Source of the DNA: Chloracidobacterium sp. CP2_5A
GTDB lineage: Bacteria; Acidobacteriota; Blastocatellia; Chloracidobacteriales; Chloracidobacteriaceae
DNA length: 50,494 nt
Direction: 5' to 3'
Assembly (NCBI GenBank): GCA_002254845.1
Contig: NKPT01000021.1
Location: forward strand, 1-50,494
Shown here: positions 1-8,224 of the stretch, piece after piece
Position numbering within the stretch: position 1 is the first letter of the stretch
How the letters are laid out: each line of letters opens with the position of its first letter
Notes under the pieces: model-generated
What the model was told of the DNA's origin: nothing
What the model saw: only the letters and a program-made list of their open reading frames with translations
Database searches by the model: none
Position numbers and translations under genes: made by a program

Positions 1-56
1 AATCCATGAGTTTCAATCCATGAGTTTCAATCCATGAGTTTCAATCCATGAGTTTC
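1..56 (+). repeat. 14-bp tandem repeat (4 copies) carrying the start codon of the next gene
   Basis: The unit AATCCATGAGTTTC is repeated four times without a mismatch (1-14, 15-28, 29-42, 43-56). Each unit holds an ATG, at 6, 20, 34 and 48. Because 14 is not a multiple of 3, each of the first three ATGs opens a five-codon frame (MSFNP) that ends in a TGA overlapping the next ATG as ATGA. The fourth ATG opens the flavoprotein gene. The array touches the window edge, so more copies may lie upstream. Confidence 0.95.
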
Positions 57-1241
57 AATGTCGCGATTGTTGGAGCTGGCCCCGCCGGGTCGGCGTTGGC
101 GGCCGCGCTGGCGGCGGCAGGCGCGCAAGTGCGGCTGTATGACCTTCAGAAAGGCGCCTGGGAAAAGCCCTGCGGAGGCGGCCTTACGGCGAAGGCGCTC
201 CGTCAGTTTGACTTTCTGCGGAACAAGTCCGAGCGTTTTCCGCGTCAGGACATCCGCGAAATCGAGTTAATTTCATCCGGCGGGCGGAGCGTCGTGTTTC
301 CGCTGGGCGACGCGCCGTTTCAGATTTTTTCGCGCCGCAACCTGAACGGCCTGCTGCTGGAGCGCGCCACGGAAGCGGGCGCGGATTTTATTCCCCGGCG
401 CGTGACGGGACTGGCGCGCGAGGCTCATCGCTGGCGCATCGCTGCCGACCGCGATCGCTGGTCGGCCGATGTGGTCGTGGGCGCGGACGGCTGTACAAGC
501 TTTGTACGGCGAACGACCGGGCAACGGCTGCCCGACGCTGACCAAGCCATGTGCTGCGGGTATTACGTCCCGGCGGCGGGCGCGACGCGCGCGGTGGTGG
601 CGTTTCCGAAGCGGTTTACGGGTTACGTCTGGGCGTTTCCGCGCCCGGATCATATTTCCTACGGCGTCATCAATCAGTGCGGCGAGTATCCGGCGGCGAA
701 GCTCTGGGAAGAGCTAGACGCCTTTGTGCGCTGGCATCGCCAGGGCGACTTGCCGCGCGACCGGGTGAAATACGCCGCGCGCGTGCCGATGCTGCGGCGG
801 GCTTCGTGGAAAACAAACCAAGTGGCGGGCGACGGCTGGGCGCTGGTCGGAGACGCCGCCGGCTTTGTCGATCCAATCACCGGCGAAGGCATTTTCTACG
901 CGCTGCATTCGGCTGCGCTGCTGGCGCAGGCGTTGACGGCGGGAGACCTCCGGGCTTATGACCGCGCTTGGCGGGCCTCGTTTGAGGCGGATTTGGCCGA
1001 GGCTTCGCGGCGCTTGCCGAAGTTTTACCGGGGGACGATGCTGGGCGCGTCGGTCATTGATCGCGTGCTCCAGCTTTCAACATTTCACGGGGGCGTCGTA
1101 AACATCATGCGGCAGGCGTTAGCGGGCGACGTGGATTATGTAACGCTCAAGGGGCGCGTGCTGCGGAGCTTCATCGCGCCGGCGGCGTGGCGCGCGCCGA
1201 AGCTGACGATCCAATCGGCGGATTACCCGCGGGCGGCGTAG
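48..1241 (+). CDS. FAD-dependent oxidoreductase, geranylgeranyl reductase family
   Basis: A 397-residue flavoprotein of the family that reduces isoprenoid chains on lipids, quinones or (bacterio)chlorophyll. Visible signatures are the N-terminal Rossmann dinucleotide motif GAGPAG (residues 9-14), the substrate-domain motif EKPCGGGLT (about 39-47), a GADG motif near 145, and the second FAD motif GDAAGFVDPITGEG near 268. Length and motif order fit the family, and there is no signal peptide. The start at 48 is the last ATG of the tandem repeat; no clear Shine-Dalgarno sequence is visible in the repeat. It could be a BchP/ChlP-type enzyme or a menaquinone or archaeal-type lipid reductase. The substrate cannot be told from sequence, and no pigment genes are nearby. 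Confidence 0.85.
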   Translation: MSFNVAIVGAGPAGSALAAALAAAGAQVRLYDLQKGAWEKPCGGGLTAKALRQFDFLRNKSERFPRQDIREIELISSGGRSVVFPLGDAPFQIFSRRNLNGLLLERATEAGADFIPRRVTGLAREAHRWRIAADRDRWSADVVVGADGCTSFVRRTTGQRLPDADQAMCCGYYVPAAGATRAVVAFPKRFTGYVWAFPRPDHISYGVINQCGEYPAAKLWEELDAFVRWHRQGDLPRDRVKYAARVPMLRRASWKTNQVAGDGWALVGDAAGFVDPITGEGIFYALHSAALLAQALTAGDLRAYDRAWRASFEADLAEASRRLPKFYRGTMLGASVIDRVLQLSTFHGGVVNIMRQALAGDVDYVTLKGRVLRSFIAPAAWRAPKLTIQSADYPRAA

Positions 1242-1424
1242 GCGAAGAGACCTTGCAGATGACCCGCGCGAGACGCCAGCTTGATCAGCCGCTAAAGTTA
1301 GCAACAGGCCGGCGGCGCGCCTTGGGTCCGCTTTCCGCAAAGGTCTCTTTCCACAAAGGCCTAGCGGCGGACTGGCTGAGATCGCCGAGGACGGCGTCCC
1401 GCCCCAAGCGCGCCAACGATACCA

Positions 1425-2831
1425 TTGTCAGCCGTCTTGCCTTCGCGCTCATCGCCCGCAACAGCCTTGCCTGATCACGCCTCCCCTGCTGCGCTTTCAA
1501 CGTGGCGCGCGGCGCTGCGGCTGTACCTTGAGCCGCCCAGCTTGCGCATGCTCCTACTCGGCTTTGCCGCCGGGCTGCCATTGCTGCTTACGCTCAGCAC
1601 GCTGAGCTTTCGGCTGCGCGAGGCCGGCATTGACCTGTCCGCCATCGGGTACGCCGGTTGGGTCGGGCTAGTCTACAGCTTCAAGTGGTGCTGGTCGCCG
1701 CTGGTCGACCGACTGCCGCTGCCAGTTCTCACAACCGCGCTCGGACAGCGGCGGGGCTGGATTTTGTTGTCGCAACTGGCCGTCGCGGGCGGGCTCGTCG
1801 GGCTGGCGCTGACTGATCCCCAACAGTCGCTCGTCCGAGCGGTCGGGTTCGCGCTCTTTGTCGCTTTCGCTTCGGCGACACAGGACATCGCTCTCGACGC
1901 CTACCGCATTGAATCGGCGGACGCGGCGCGTCAGGGCGCGCTGGCGGCCACCTACCAAGCCGGCTACCGACTGGCGATGCTGTGGAGCGGCGCCGGGACG
2001 CTTTGGATCGCGGCGCGCATCGGCGGCAGCGAAGGCTACCGACATGCGGGCTGGCGGGCGGCGTATCTGGCGATGGCGGCTTCCATGGCGGTCGGCATCC
2101 TGGCGGTCTTTTTTTCAAGCGAGCCGACGGTCGCCCATCCGCCGACAGAGCGGCGCTGGCTCCCGTGGCTGCGGGCGGCGCTGGCGGAGCCGCTTGCCGA
2201 TTTCCTGCGCCGTCACCGGCGGCAGGCGGCGCTGACGCTGGCGCTCATTGCCACGTACCGCCTCAGTGACACGACTATGGCCGCGATGGTCAACCCGTTT
2301 TATGTGGATATGGGGTACAAGAAAGAGCAGGTGGCGGTCGTCAGCAACGCATACGGCGTCGCGATGACGCTGGTCGGAACTTTTTTGGGCGGCATCCTTG
2401 TCGCGCAGCGGGGAGGGCTGCCGACGCTGCTGCTCGGCGCGCTGCTAAGCGCGGGCACCAATCTGCTCTTTGCCGCGCTTAGTCTTATCGGCCCGCAAGT
2501 GGCGGCGCTGGCGGCGGTTGTTTCAGCGGAATACCTCGCCACAGGCATCGCCTCGGCAGCCTTTGTCGCCTATTTATCGTCGCTGACGAACATTGGCTAT
2601 TCGGCGACACAGTACGCTCTGCTTAGTTCCGTCATGCAGCTTTTGCCAAAATGGGCGGCGGGCTTTTCGGGCGCGGCCGTGGCAGCGGTCGGCTACCCGA
2701 AATTTTTCGTTGGCACGGCGCTACTCGGACTGCCGGCGATCTGGCTCGCGCTGCTCGCCATCCGGCAGGAAAGCCAGCGAAAGAAGGGGCCGCCTAAAGA
2801 AGGTCATCCCCAACCATCAAAGCGGTTATAG
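1425..2831 (+). CDS. ampG: AmpG-like major facilitator permease
   Basis: A 468-residue MFS protein with about 12 hydrophobic segments. The start of the fold reads LGFAAGLPLLLTLSTLSFRL, followed by KWCWSPLVDR and GQRRGW, then ATQDIALDAYRIE. These are hallmarks of AmpG, the inner-membrane permease that imports muropeptides (GlcNAc-anhydroMurNAc peptides) for cell-wall recycling. No other recycling gene is adjacent. The longest frame begins with TTG at 1425 and has about 35 residues before the homologous part, so the true start is uncertain. The last bases overlap the convergent NYN gene by 6 bp. The 183 bp upstream (1242-1424) holds no gene I can support. Confidence 0.8.
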   Translation: MSAVLPSRSSPATALPDHASPAALSTWRAALRLYLEPPSLRMLLLGFAAGLPLLLTLSTLSFRLREAGIDLSAIGYAGWVGLVYSFKWCWSPLVDRLPLPVLTTALGQRRGWILLSQLAVAGGLVGLALTDPQQSLVRAVGFALFVAFASATQDIALDAYRIESADAARQGALAATYQAGYRLAMLWSGAGTLWIAARIGGSEGYRHAGWRAAYLAMAASMAVGILAVFFSSEPTVAHPPTERRWLPWLRAALAEPLADFLRRHRRQAALTLALIATYRLSDTTMAAMVNPFYVDMGYKKEQVAVVSNAYGVAMTLVGTFLGGILVAQRGGLPTLLLGALLSAGTNLLFAALSLIGPQVAALAAVVSAEYLATGIASAAFVAYLSSLTNIGYSATQYALLSSVMQLLPKWAAGFSGAAVAAVGYPKFFVGTALLGLPAIWLALLAIRQESQRKKGPPKEGHPQPSKRL

Positions 2832-3797
2832 ACGCTCCGCTTCGGATGTCTCGCGGGCGACTGGATCGCGCTTGCCGTTCGCGCTTGCCTGAGCCGCTTC
2901 TTTGTCCTGTGGGCGAGGCGGCTCAGACGCTTCCCAGTCAACCGGCGCAACCGCCGGATAGTCGCCCGATTGAAGCGTTCCCACGATGACATTGTTCTCG
3001 GTAATCACCGGCGCGCCCGCTTCTGGGGCATTCCGGTCATCTTGGGAATCGAGCGCCCCTTCAAAGCGTTCTGGCAGATCTCCCTGAATAGGAGGTTGAG
3101 TTGGCTGCTCAGTCAGCAGCGAGACCTCGGCTGTCATGACAGCCGAGGTCTCGCGCTGCTCGCCGCTTGTCTCGGATACAGCCTGCTCCGGCGAGCTTGA
3201 CCATTCGCCGCTCAGACGCAGCGCCTCTGTTTGTTGGGAGTCACGCTTGCTCGGCGACTTGCTGATGTCGGCAACAATGCTGTCCAGTTCATGAAAGCGG
3301 TCAGCGACATCAATCAGCCGCGGCGAGGTATTAGCCCGAAAGCCGGCAACCTCCACGCGCACGCCCTTGTAGGCGATGACATTCAGCGCGTAGGTGAAGT
3401 CCTCGTCGCCGCTGACGAGAATCGCCGTGTCATACTTGTCGGCCAAGGACAGCATATCCACAGCGATTTCAACATCGAGGTTCGCTTTCTTCGTGCCGTC
3501 TGGGAAGGTTTTAAGTTCCTTCTGCACGACGCGGTAGCCGTTGCGGCGCATCCACAGCAGAAAGCCCTGCTGGCGCTCAGCCTGCTGATCAACGCCAGTG
3601 TAGAAAAACGCCCGCAGCAGCGGGTCCTCGCCCCGCAGTTGCGCAAGCAGCTTGGCGTAGTCTATCTCGACGCCGGCTGAGCGAGCGGCATGGAACAAGT
3701 TGTTGCCGTCAATGAAGATGGCGATACGGCCTCGGTTTGACGGCGCATGGATAAGGTGAGACCCGGAGGAGCTTCCCCGTGGATCGTTTGAACTCAT
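2826..3797 (-). CDS. NYN-domain (LabA/DUF88-type) putative ribonuclease with a long acidic tail
   Basis: 323 residues. Residues 24-175 form a NYN domain, a PIN-like nuclease fold. It shows FIDGNN with Asp30, KANLDVEIAVDM with Asp108 and Asp114, and LVSGDEDF with Asp131 and Asp133. These acidic residues bind metal in the family, and FYTGVDQQAER is typical of the LabA group. The remaining ~145 residues are Glu/Ser/Pro-rich with no recognisable domain; that part of the gene contains a perfect 36-bp palindrome. It lies on the same strand as, and 184 bp downstream of, the sbtB-like gene, so it may be the distal gene of that operon. Cellular role unknown. Confidence 0.8.
   Translation of the reverse strand: MSSNDPRGSSSGSHLIHAPSNRGRIAIFIDGNNLFHAARSAGVEIDYAKLLAQLRGEDPLLRAFFYTGVDQQAERQQGFLLWMRRNGYRVVQKELKTFPDGTKKANLDVEIAVDMLSLADKYDTAILVSGDEDFTYALNVIAYKGVRVEVAGFRANTSPRLIDVADRFHELDSIVADISKSPSKRDSQQTEALRLSGEWSSSPEQAVSETSGEQRETSAVMTAEVSLLTEQPTQPPIQGDLPERFEGALDSQDDRNAPEAGAPVITENNVIVGTLQSGDYPAVAPVDWEASEPPRPQDKEAAQASANGKRDPVARETSEAERL
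3119..3154. repeat. Perfect 36-bp palindrome inside the NYN gene
   Basis: Two 18-base arms meet with no spacer at 3136/3137. The left arm reads GCGAGACCTCGGCTGTCA and the right arm is its exact reverse complement. A smaller inverted repeat (GCTGCT...AGCAGC, 3104-3120) lies beside it. It falls in the low-complexity tail of the protein. Confidence 0.95.
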
Positions 3798-3981
3798 GGA
3801 ATAGCTTTCTTTGAACCGAAGCGTTTGGGAGGATGTAAAAAGCCGTTTTGTGTTGGCTTGCCATCATTCTAGTTTCGGCTGCAAAGCAAGTCAAAAGGCG
3901 CATTCATCGGAAGTCGCGCTGAAGGGCCTTTTTCAGCTTTTCCAGAGGCGGGAGCTTCTGCCTGTCGCGCCGAGAGGCGGG

Positions 3982-4284
3982 CTAGGCGAATTTTTCCACC
4001 CGCAAAATGCCCACGTTCTGGACGTACACCACAACGGCAAAGTGCGGTATGTAACGCTCGGCGACGCGCGCCAGGATGCTGTTGGCGACTGATTCCGGGA
4101 CAATCGTCTCAATACGGACATTCTCGCCTTCCCACTCGCTCTTGCGCGCGCCGTGCCATCCTTCGCCGCGCACGCGGCTGACCGTATAGCCGCGCGCTCC
4201 AAGGGCTAGGATTTCTTTTGTTAGACGCTGCTCAAGATCATCCTCGGCGATCACCACCACAAGTTTCATTTCAGATGTTTGCAT
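3982..4284 (-). CDS. sbtB: PII-like bicarbonate-transport regulator, SbtB-like
   Basis: A 100-residue protein with a ferredoxin-like PII fold. It has the strand KLVVVIAEDD, a helix, GARGYTVSRVRGEG leading into a T-loop (about residues 36-57), then VRIETIV and a final FAVVVYVQ strand. In cyanobacteria SbtB binds adenine nucleotides and gates SbtA. The gene starts 30 bp after sbtA ends, with a GAGGAG ribosome site before ATG 4284; a second ATG is five codons in. The cysteine-rich C-terminal loop found in some cyanobacterial SbtB proteins is absent. Identity rests on the fold pattern and on adjacency to sbtA. Confidence 0.85.
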   Translation of the reverse strand: MQTSEMKLVVVIAEDDLEQRLTKEILALGARGYTVSRVRGEGWHGARKSEWEGENVRIETIVPESVANSILARVAERYIPHFAVVVYVQNVGILRVEKFA

Positions 4285-4314
4285 GGCTTTGCTCCTCGCG
4301 CGGTCAATGGCGAC

Positions 4315-5403
4315 TTATGACAACCCGTACACCTTGACTGCTATGAAGTGGTATAGCGGGAGTCCGACGATAATGTTGAAGGGAAAGGTCACGGCCAGCG
4401 AAGCCGTTAGGTAGTAGGTCGGGCTGGCCTTCGGCAGCGCCACGCGGCAGGCGGCCGGGGCGGCAATGTATGACGCGCTGGCCGCGAGGACGCCAAGAAT
4501 CGTCGCGCCAGCCATTGTCATTCCCGCCGCCTTTCCAATCGCGATGCCGAGAAACGCACTGGCGACCGGCATGAGGATTCCAAATCCGACAAGGAACGGC
4601 CCAACTTTCTTGAGGTCTTCCAAGCGCCGTCCAGTGACCAGCCCAGCCTCGAGCAGAAAAAGCGTCAAGACGCCGCGAAACGGCGCATCAAACCAAGGCG
4701 ACACTTGCTCCCAGCCGCGCTTGCCCGATACGTAGCCGATCAGGAGAAAGCCAATGAGCAACAGGGTGCTTTTGCCGGCCAGCAATTCGCGCAGAATTTC
4801 TCCAAAGCTACTGCCTTCGTCATCGCTGAAGGAGGCTTCCTCCGCCCGGAGACGCGCAATGATGATAGCCACTACAATCGCCGGCACTTCCATAATGGTG
4901 AGCAGCGAGGGCATAAAACCCTCATAGTTCAGGCCCTGTTCCCGGTAGAGCGCCACGGCGGCCGCGGCGTCGGCGGCCGTGCCAGCCGCCACCTTGCCCG
5001 CCTCAATGGCGGCGCGCAAAGCTTCTTCCTTGAGCGTATCGTGGAAAGCGATGGCTTCGCCGAAAGTCACGGCTGAAACCGAGCCGTAATGGGCGGCGAT
5101 GGCGGCCGCGTTCCAGACATTGAACTTTCCAAGTTGCCGCAACGCATAGTAGCTAACAATTGGGATCACAATGCCGAGGGCGATAGCGGCGAGCCCGGGT
5201 CGCCAAAAATCGCTCAGGTTGCTAATGGAAAGCTTGTAGCCACCCTTCAAGCCGATAGCGACCAGCAGGTAAATCGTCAGCGCCGTGTAAAGCTCCTCAG
5301 GGAACTTCAAGTCGCTTTTGACGCGGGTGGCGATCACGCCAAGAATGAAGGCGAGCACCATTGGCGACAACAAGCTCAGAAACATTGCTTGCGTAGCGTT
5401 CAT
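4315..5403 (-). CDS. sbtA: Sodium-dependent bicarbonate transporter SbtA
   Basis: 362 residues with about ten membrane segments. It starts with LLSPMVLAFILGVIATRVKS and YLLVAIGLKGG, and contains AAHYGSVSAVTFGEA, the ion/substrate-site region of the SbtA family. A cytoplasmic loop of about 60 residues separates the two halves. The start at 5403 is preceded by GAGGAG with good spacing. SbtA imports bicarbonate using the sodium gradient. It sits between an exported carbonic anhydrase and SbtB, which suggests inorganic-carbon supply for carboxylation. Outside cyanobacteria this would most likely serve anaplerotic carboxylases; that is inference. Confidence 0.9.
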   Translation of the reverse strand: MNATQAMFLSLLSPMVLAFILGVIATRVKSDLKFPEELYTALTIYLLVAIGLKGGYKLSISNLSDFWRPGLAAIALGIVIPIVSYYALRQLGKFNVWNAAAIAAHYGSVSAVTFGEAIAFHDTLKEEALRAAIEAGKVAAGTAADAAAAVALYREQGLNYEGFMPSLLTIMEVPAIVVAIIIARLRAEEASFSDDEGSSFGEILRELLAGKSTLLLIGFLLIGYVSGKRGWEQVSPWFDAPFRGVLTLFLLEAGLVTGRRLEDLKKVGPFLVGFGILMPVASAFLGIAIGKAAGMTMAGATILGVLAASASYIAAPAACRVALPKASPTYYLTASLAVTFPFNIIVGLPLYHFIAVKVYGLS

Positions 5404-5442
5404 ATCACTCCTCTGTATGTAGTTGTTACTTGGAATGAAGCG

Positions 5443-5469
5443 AGACTGGCGCGGCGGCCGCGCCAGTCT
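5443..5469 (-). promoter_or_regulatory. Stem-loop between carbonic anhydrase and sbtA
   Basis: A perfect GC-rich inverted repeat has 13-bp arms (AGACTGGCGCGGC and its complement) around a single base. It lies 25 bp after the carbonic anhydrase stop and 40 bp before the sbtA start. No U-tract follows in the direction of transcription. A partial terminator, RNA processing site or mRNA stabiliser fits better than a full intrinsic terminator. Confidence 0.7.
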
Positions 5470-5493
5470 GCAAATGGACAGCTTGCCAGGGAA

Positions 5494-6252
5494 TCACTCG
5501 ACCATAGTGATGACGCCGTTTTCAATGTCGTACACGCCGCCGACGATTTTCAGCTTGCCTTCGCGGACGCGCTTGGCAAGCACTGGCTCAAGGTTCTTGA
5601 GCTTCTCGACTTGCATTCGGACATTTTCTTGAATGGCGTTCTGAACTTGGTCGCCCGGCTTCCCCTTGACGCGCTGGACGGCCGGCTTGATGTCGTTGAT
5701 AAGTGTCACGATGTGACCGGGAACTTCCGGCAACTGCACAGCGGCCTGCACCGCGCCGCATCTGGTGTGTCCGAGCACAAAGATCAGCTTAGCGCCAAGG
5801 ATTTCCTCGGCAAACTCAATGCTGCCCCAGGATGAATAGGTGGAAACCTGTCCGGCCGTGCGAACAATGAACAAGTCGCCCAGCCCTTGATCAAAGATGA
5901 TTTCATTTGGCACGCGCGAGTCGGAGCAGCCAATGATGATGGCAAACGGCTTTTGCCCCTTGGCGGTTTCACGGATGCGGGCGATGTCCTGGCGCGGATG
6001 AATGGTTTTGCCAGCGGCAAAACGGCGATTGCCTTCCATCAAGACCTTGAGCGCCATTTCCGGGTCCAACTGAAGCTCCTCATTGGTCAGAGACGGCTTT
6101 TCAGCCGGCGTGACGATGGGTTGGCTTTCAGCCGGCTTAGCCGATTTGTCGGACTGAGCGATAGCCGCTGGGCAAACAAACGAGAGCGCCATGACCGGCG
6201 CAAACAGGGCGCTTGTCAAGAACTGCCCAAGATAGCGTTTCGGGGACAACAT
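5494..6252 (-). CDS. Exported beta-class carbonic anhydrase
   Basis: 252 residues from ATG 6252. An N-terminal signal peptide (hydrophobic core about residues 11-30, cleavage near AIAQ-S) directs it to the periplasm. The catalytic domain shows GCSDSRVP (zinc ligand Cys109, Asp111-Arg113 dyad) and GHTRCGAV (zinc ligands His162 and Cys165), the beta-class signature. It interconverts CO2 and bicarbonate, here probably outside the inner membrane, feeding SbtA downstream. I prefer ATG 6252 because GGAGG lies about 10 nt upstream; ATG 6261 sits almost on top of that site. The open frame continues upstream across the structured leader, but that part looks non-coding. Confidence 0.9.
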   Translation of the reverse strand: MLSPKRYLGQFLTSALFAPVMALSFVCPAAIAQSDKSAKPAESQPIVTPAEKPSLTNEELQLDPEMALKVLMEGNRRFAAGKTIHPRQDIARIRETAKGQKPFAIIIGCSDSRVPNEIIFDQGLGDLFIVRTAGQVSTYSSWGSIEFAEEILGAKLIFVLGHTRCGAVQAAVQLPEVPGHIVTLINDIKPAVQRVKGKPGDQVQNAIQENVRMQVEKLKNLEPVLAKRVREGKLKIVGGVYDIENGVITMVE

Positions 6253-6271
6253 CAATAGCATTCCTCCATCT

Positions 6272-6356
6272 ATGCGAAAGTGGTCGCTGGAACGCCCCCA
6301 ATTTGGAGGCGGCATCCTAGCTGGACCTGAAGCGATTACGCCGCCCACTTTCGCAT
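6272..6356 (-). promoter_or_regulatory. Potentially structured 5' leader of the carbonic anhydrase-sbtAB operon
   Basis: A perfect 12-bp inverted repeat (ATGCGAAAGTGG at 6356-6345 pairing with 6283-6272, minus strand) encloses 61 nt. Directly inside it GCGGC (6344-6340) can pair with GCCGC (6313-6309), giving a nested GC helix. The 3' side of the outer stem ends next to the GGAGG ribosome site of the carbonic anhydrase gene. This could be a cis-regulatory RNA, or a pair of protein sites in the divergent promoter region. I do not recognise it as a known riboswitch. Confidence 0.5.
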
Positions 6357-6437
6357 GGCTTTTCACCCGTATCAGTCGCTTGAGGCACAGCGAGCTTTCT
6401 GCTAGCCTCGCCAACGTTGTTCGTCGTAGCTTGGCCT

Positions 6438-8144
6438 ATGGACTATGCCGAAGCGCGGCTGAGGGATCTCTTTTTTTCTGGATCTTCATCATTGTCTGCG
6501 GCTGCCCGTCAAAGCGTTTCCTCTAGCCCGGGCGCAGCGATTCACCGCGTCGCCGCGATAGATATTGGTTCCAACTCCATTCACCTCATCATCGCCGAGG
6601 CGCGTCCTGGCGAGCGGCTACGCATCATTGAGCGCGAAAAAGACGCGGTGCGGCTGGCGGCGGGCCTAGTCGAGACACATCACCTGACAGAAGAAAAAAT
6701 CAATGCGGCGGTCGCGACAATCCGTCGGTTTAGCGAACTGGCGCGCTCGCACAGCGTCACGGCGTTGCTGGCGGTCGCTACGAGCGCCATTCGAGAGGCT
6801 TGGAATCGCGACGTCTTCCTCCAGCGGGTAGAGCGCGAGGCAGGCCTCAAAGTCGAAGTATTACCTGGCATCGAAGAGGCGCGGCTGATTGCCTTGGCGG
6901 TGGCTGAGGTCACGGATTTCCAAGGCGAGCGGGCGCTTATTGTGGATATCGGCGGCGGCAGCACGGAGTTCATTCTGACCGCTGGACAGACGCCGCGCTA
7001 CCTTGCCTCGGTCAAGCTGGGGGCTGTCCGTCTGCATGAGCAATTCCTGAACCGCCAAGACCCGCCAACGCGGGCGGATGTCGCGGCGCTTGCCACGTAC
7101 GCTCGGAGCGGACTAGCGCGCACGGTGCGCGAAATCCAGGAAGCGGGCGGCTTCCAGCGCGTGGTCGGCACTTCCGGCACCATCTTGGCGCTCGCGACGG
7201 CTAAGCCTGATGTCTCTGTTTTTGATAAAAAAAAACCCGCCGCCCGGAAATCCCGGTTTGAGCCTTTCGCGCCGGAGCTAACTTACGCGGCGCTTCAAAC
7301 GCTCAACCGCCGCCTGCAGCGACTACCGCATAAGGAACGTCGCAAGTTGCCGGGCATTGACGGTCGCCGCGCCGATATTATTGTCGCGGGCGGCATCCTG
7401 CTCGAGACCATCTTCCAGGAACTCGGCATTGCGCAACTGACGGCGTGCGAATGGTCGCTGCGCGAGGGGGTTGTCCTCAACTACCTGCGCGAGCAAGGCT
7501 GGGCTCCGCCCGATGCGCCGGCGAGCGCCGAGGATATTCGCTGGCGCAGCGTTCTTTCGGTCGCCCGCCGCTACGCCTACGAAGCCGCCCATGCCCATCA
7601 CGCGGCAACGCTTGCCGAGCGCATTTTTGATCAAACCGCGACGCTGCATGGGCTTGGCGCGAGCGAGCGGGAGTGGCTGCGCTATGGCGCGATACTGCAC
7701 GATATTGGCTATCACATCGCGCACACGAGTCACCACAAGCATGCGATGTACCTCATCCGCCATGCGGAGCTGCCCGGCTTTCATGCGCACGAAATTGCTA
7801 TCCTCGCCAATCTGGCTCGCTACCATCGCGGCTCGCTGCCCAAGCGAAAACACGAGGAATTCACCCGCCTATCGCCGGCGCACCAGGAAGTCGTAACCAA
7901 GCTGATTCCAATCCTGCGGCTTGCCGACGCCCTTGACCGGCGGCATGCCGGCCAGGTTCAGGATGTTAGGATTGACCTGCAATGGCCCGACCTGCGCCTG
8001 TTTGCCATTCCTAGAGCGCAGGCCGACATAGATTTGGAAATCTGGTGCGCCAGCCAAGTCTTGCCGCTCTGGGCAAGCGCCTATCCCGGCCTGAATCCCA
8101 AAATCGAGGCGGAGGCGGTCGCAAAAGCCGCTCACCGCCACTGA
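6438..8144 (+). CDS. ppx: Ppx/GppA-family phosphatase with C-terminal HD domain
   Basis: About 568 residues. The N-terminal actin-like ATPase fold shows VAAIDIGSNSIHLIIAEA, ATSAIREA, LPGIEEARLIALAV, the phosphate-binding DIGGGSTEF and a GTSGTI loop, as in exopolyphosphatase/pppGpp phosphohydrolase. After about residue 360 an HD-type domain follows (HDIGYH, then HHKHAMYLI). Family members remove terminal phosphate from polyphosphate or convert pppGpp to ppGpp. ATG 6438 is chosen; a TTG seven codons earlier is also open, and neither has a strong ribosome site. It is divergent from the carbonic anhydrase operon and ends just before the putative origin. Confidence 0.85.
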   Translation: MDYAEARLRDLFFSGSSSLSAAARQSVSSSPGAAIHRVAAIDIGSNSIHLIIAEARPGERLRIIEREKDAVRLAAGLVETHHLTEEKINAAVATIRRFSELARSHSVTALLAVATSAIREAWNRDVFLQRVEREAGLKVEVLPGIEEARLIALAVAEVTDFQGERALIVDIGGGSTEFILTAGQTPRYLASVKLGAVRLHEQFLNRQDPPTRADVAALATYARSGLARTVREIQEAGGFQRVVGTSGTILALATAKPDVSVFDKKKPAARKSRFEPFAPELTYAALQTLNRRLQRLPHKERRKLPGIDGRRADIIVAGGILLETIFQELGIAQLTACEWSLREGVVLNYLREQGWAPPDAPASAEDIRWRSVLSVARRYAYEAAHAHHAATLAERIFDQTATLHGLGASEREWLRYGAILHDIGYHIAHTSHHKHAMYLIRHAELPGFHAHEIAILANLARYHRGSLPKRKHEEFTRLSPAHQEVVTKLIPILRLADALDRRHAGQVQDVRIDLQWPDLRLFAIPRAQADIDLEIWCASQVLPLWASAYPGLNPKIEAEAVAKAAHRH

Positions 8145-8224
8145 AGCTTGGGATCAAGGCTTAGGGGCTGCTTTTACGAATCATCATGGATATTCCTTAG
8201 TCATGGTTCCTAGTAGTAGTAGTA

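Noticed and set aside
1242-1424. Possible structured RNA between the flavoprotein and AmpG genes (GCCGCTA...TAGCGGC)
   Set aside because: The stem is 7 bp with an 80-base loop and no supporting inner helices; chance in GC-rich DNA.
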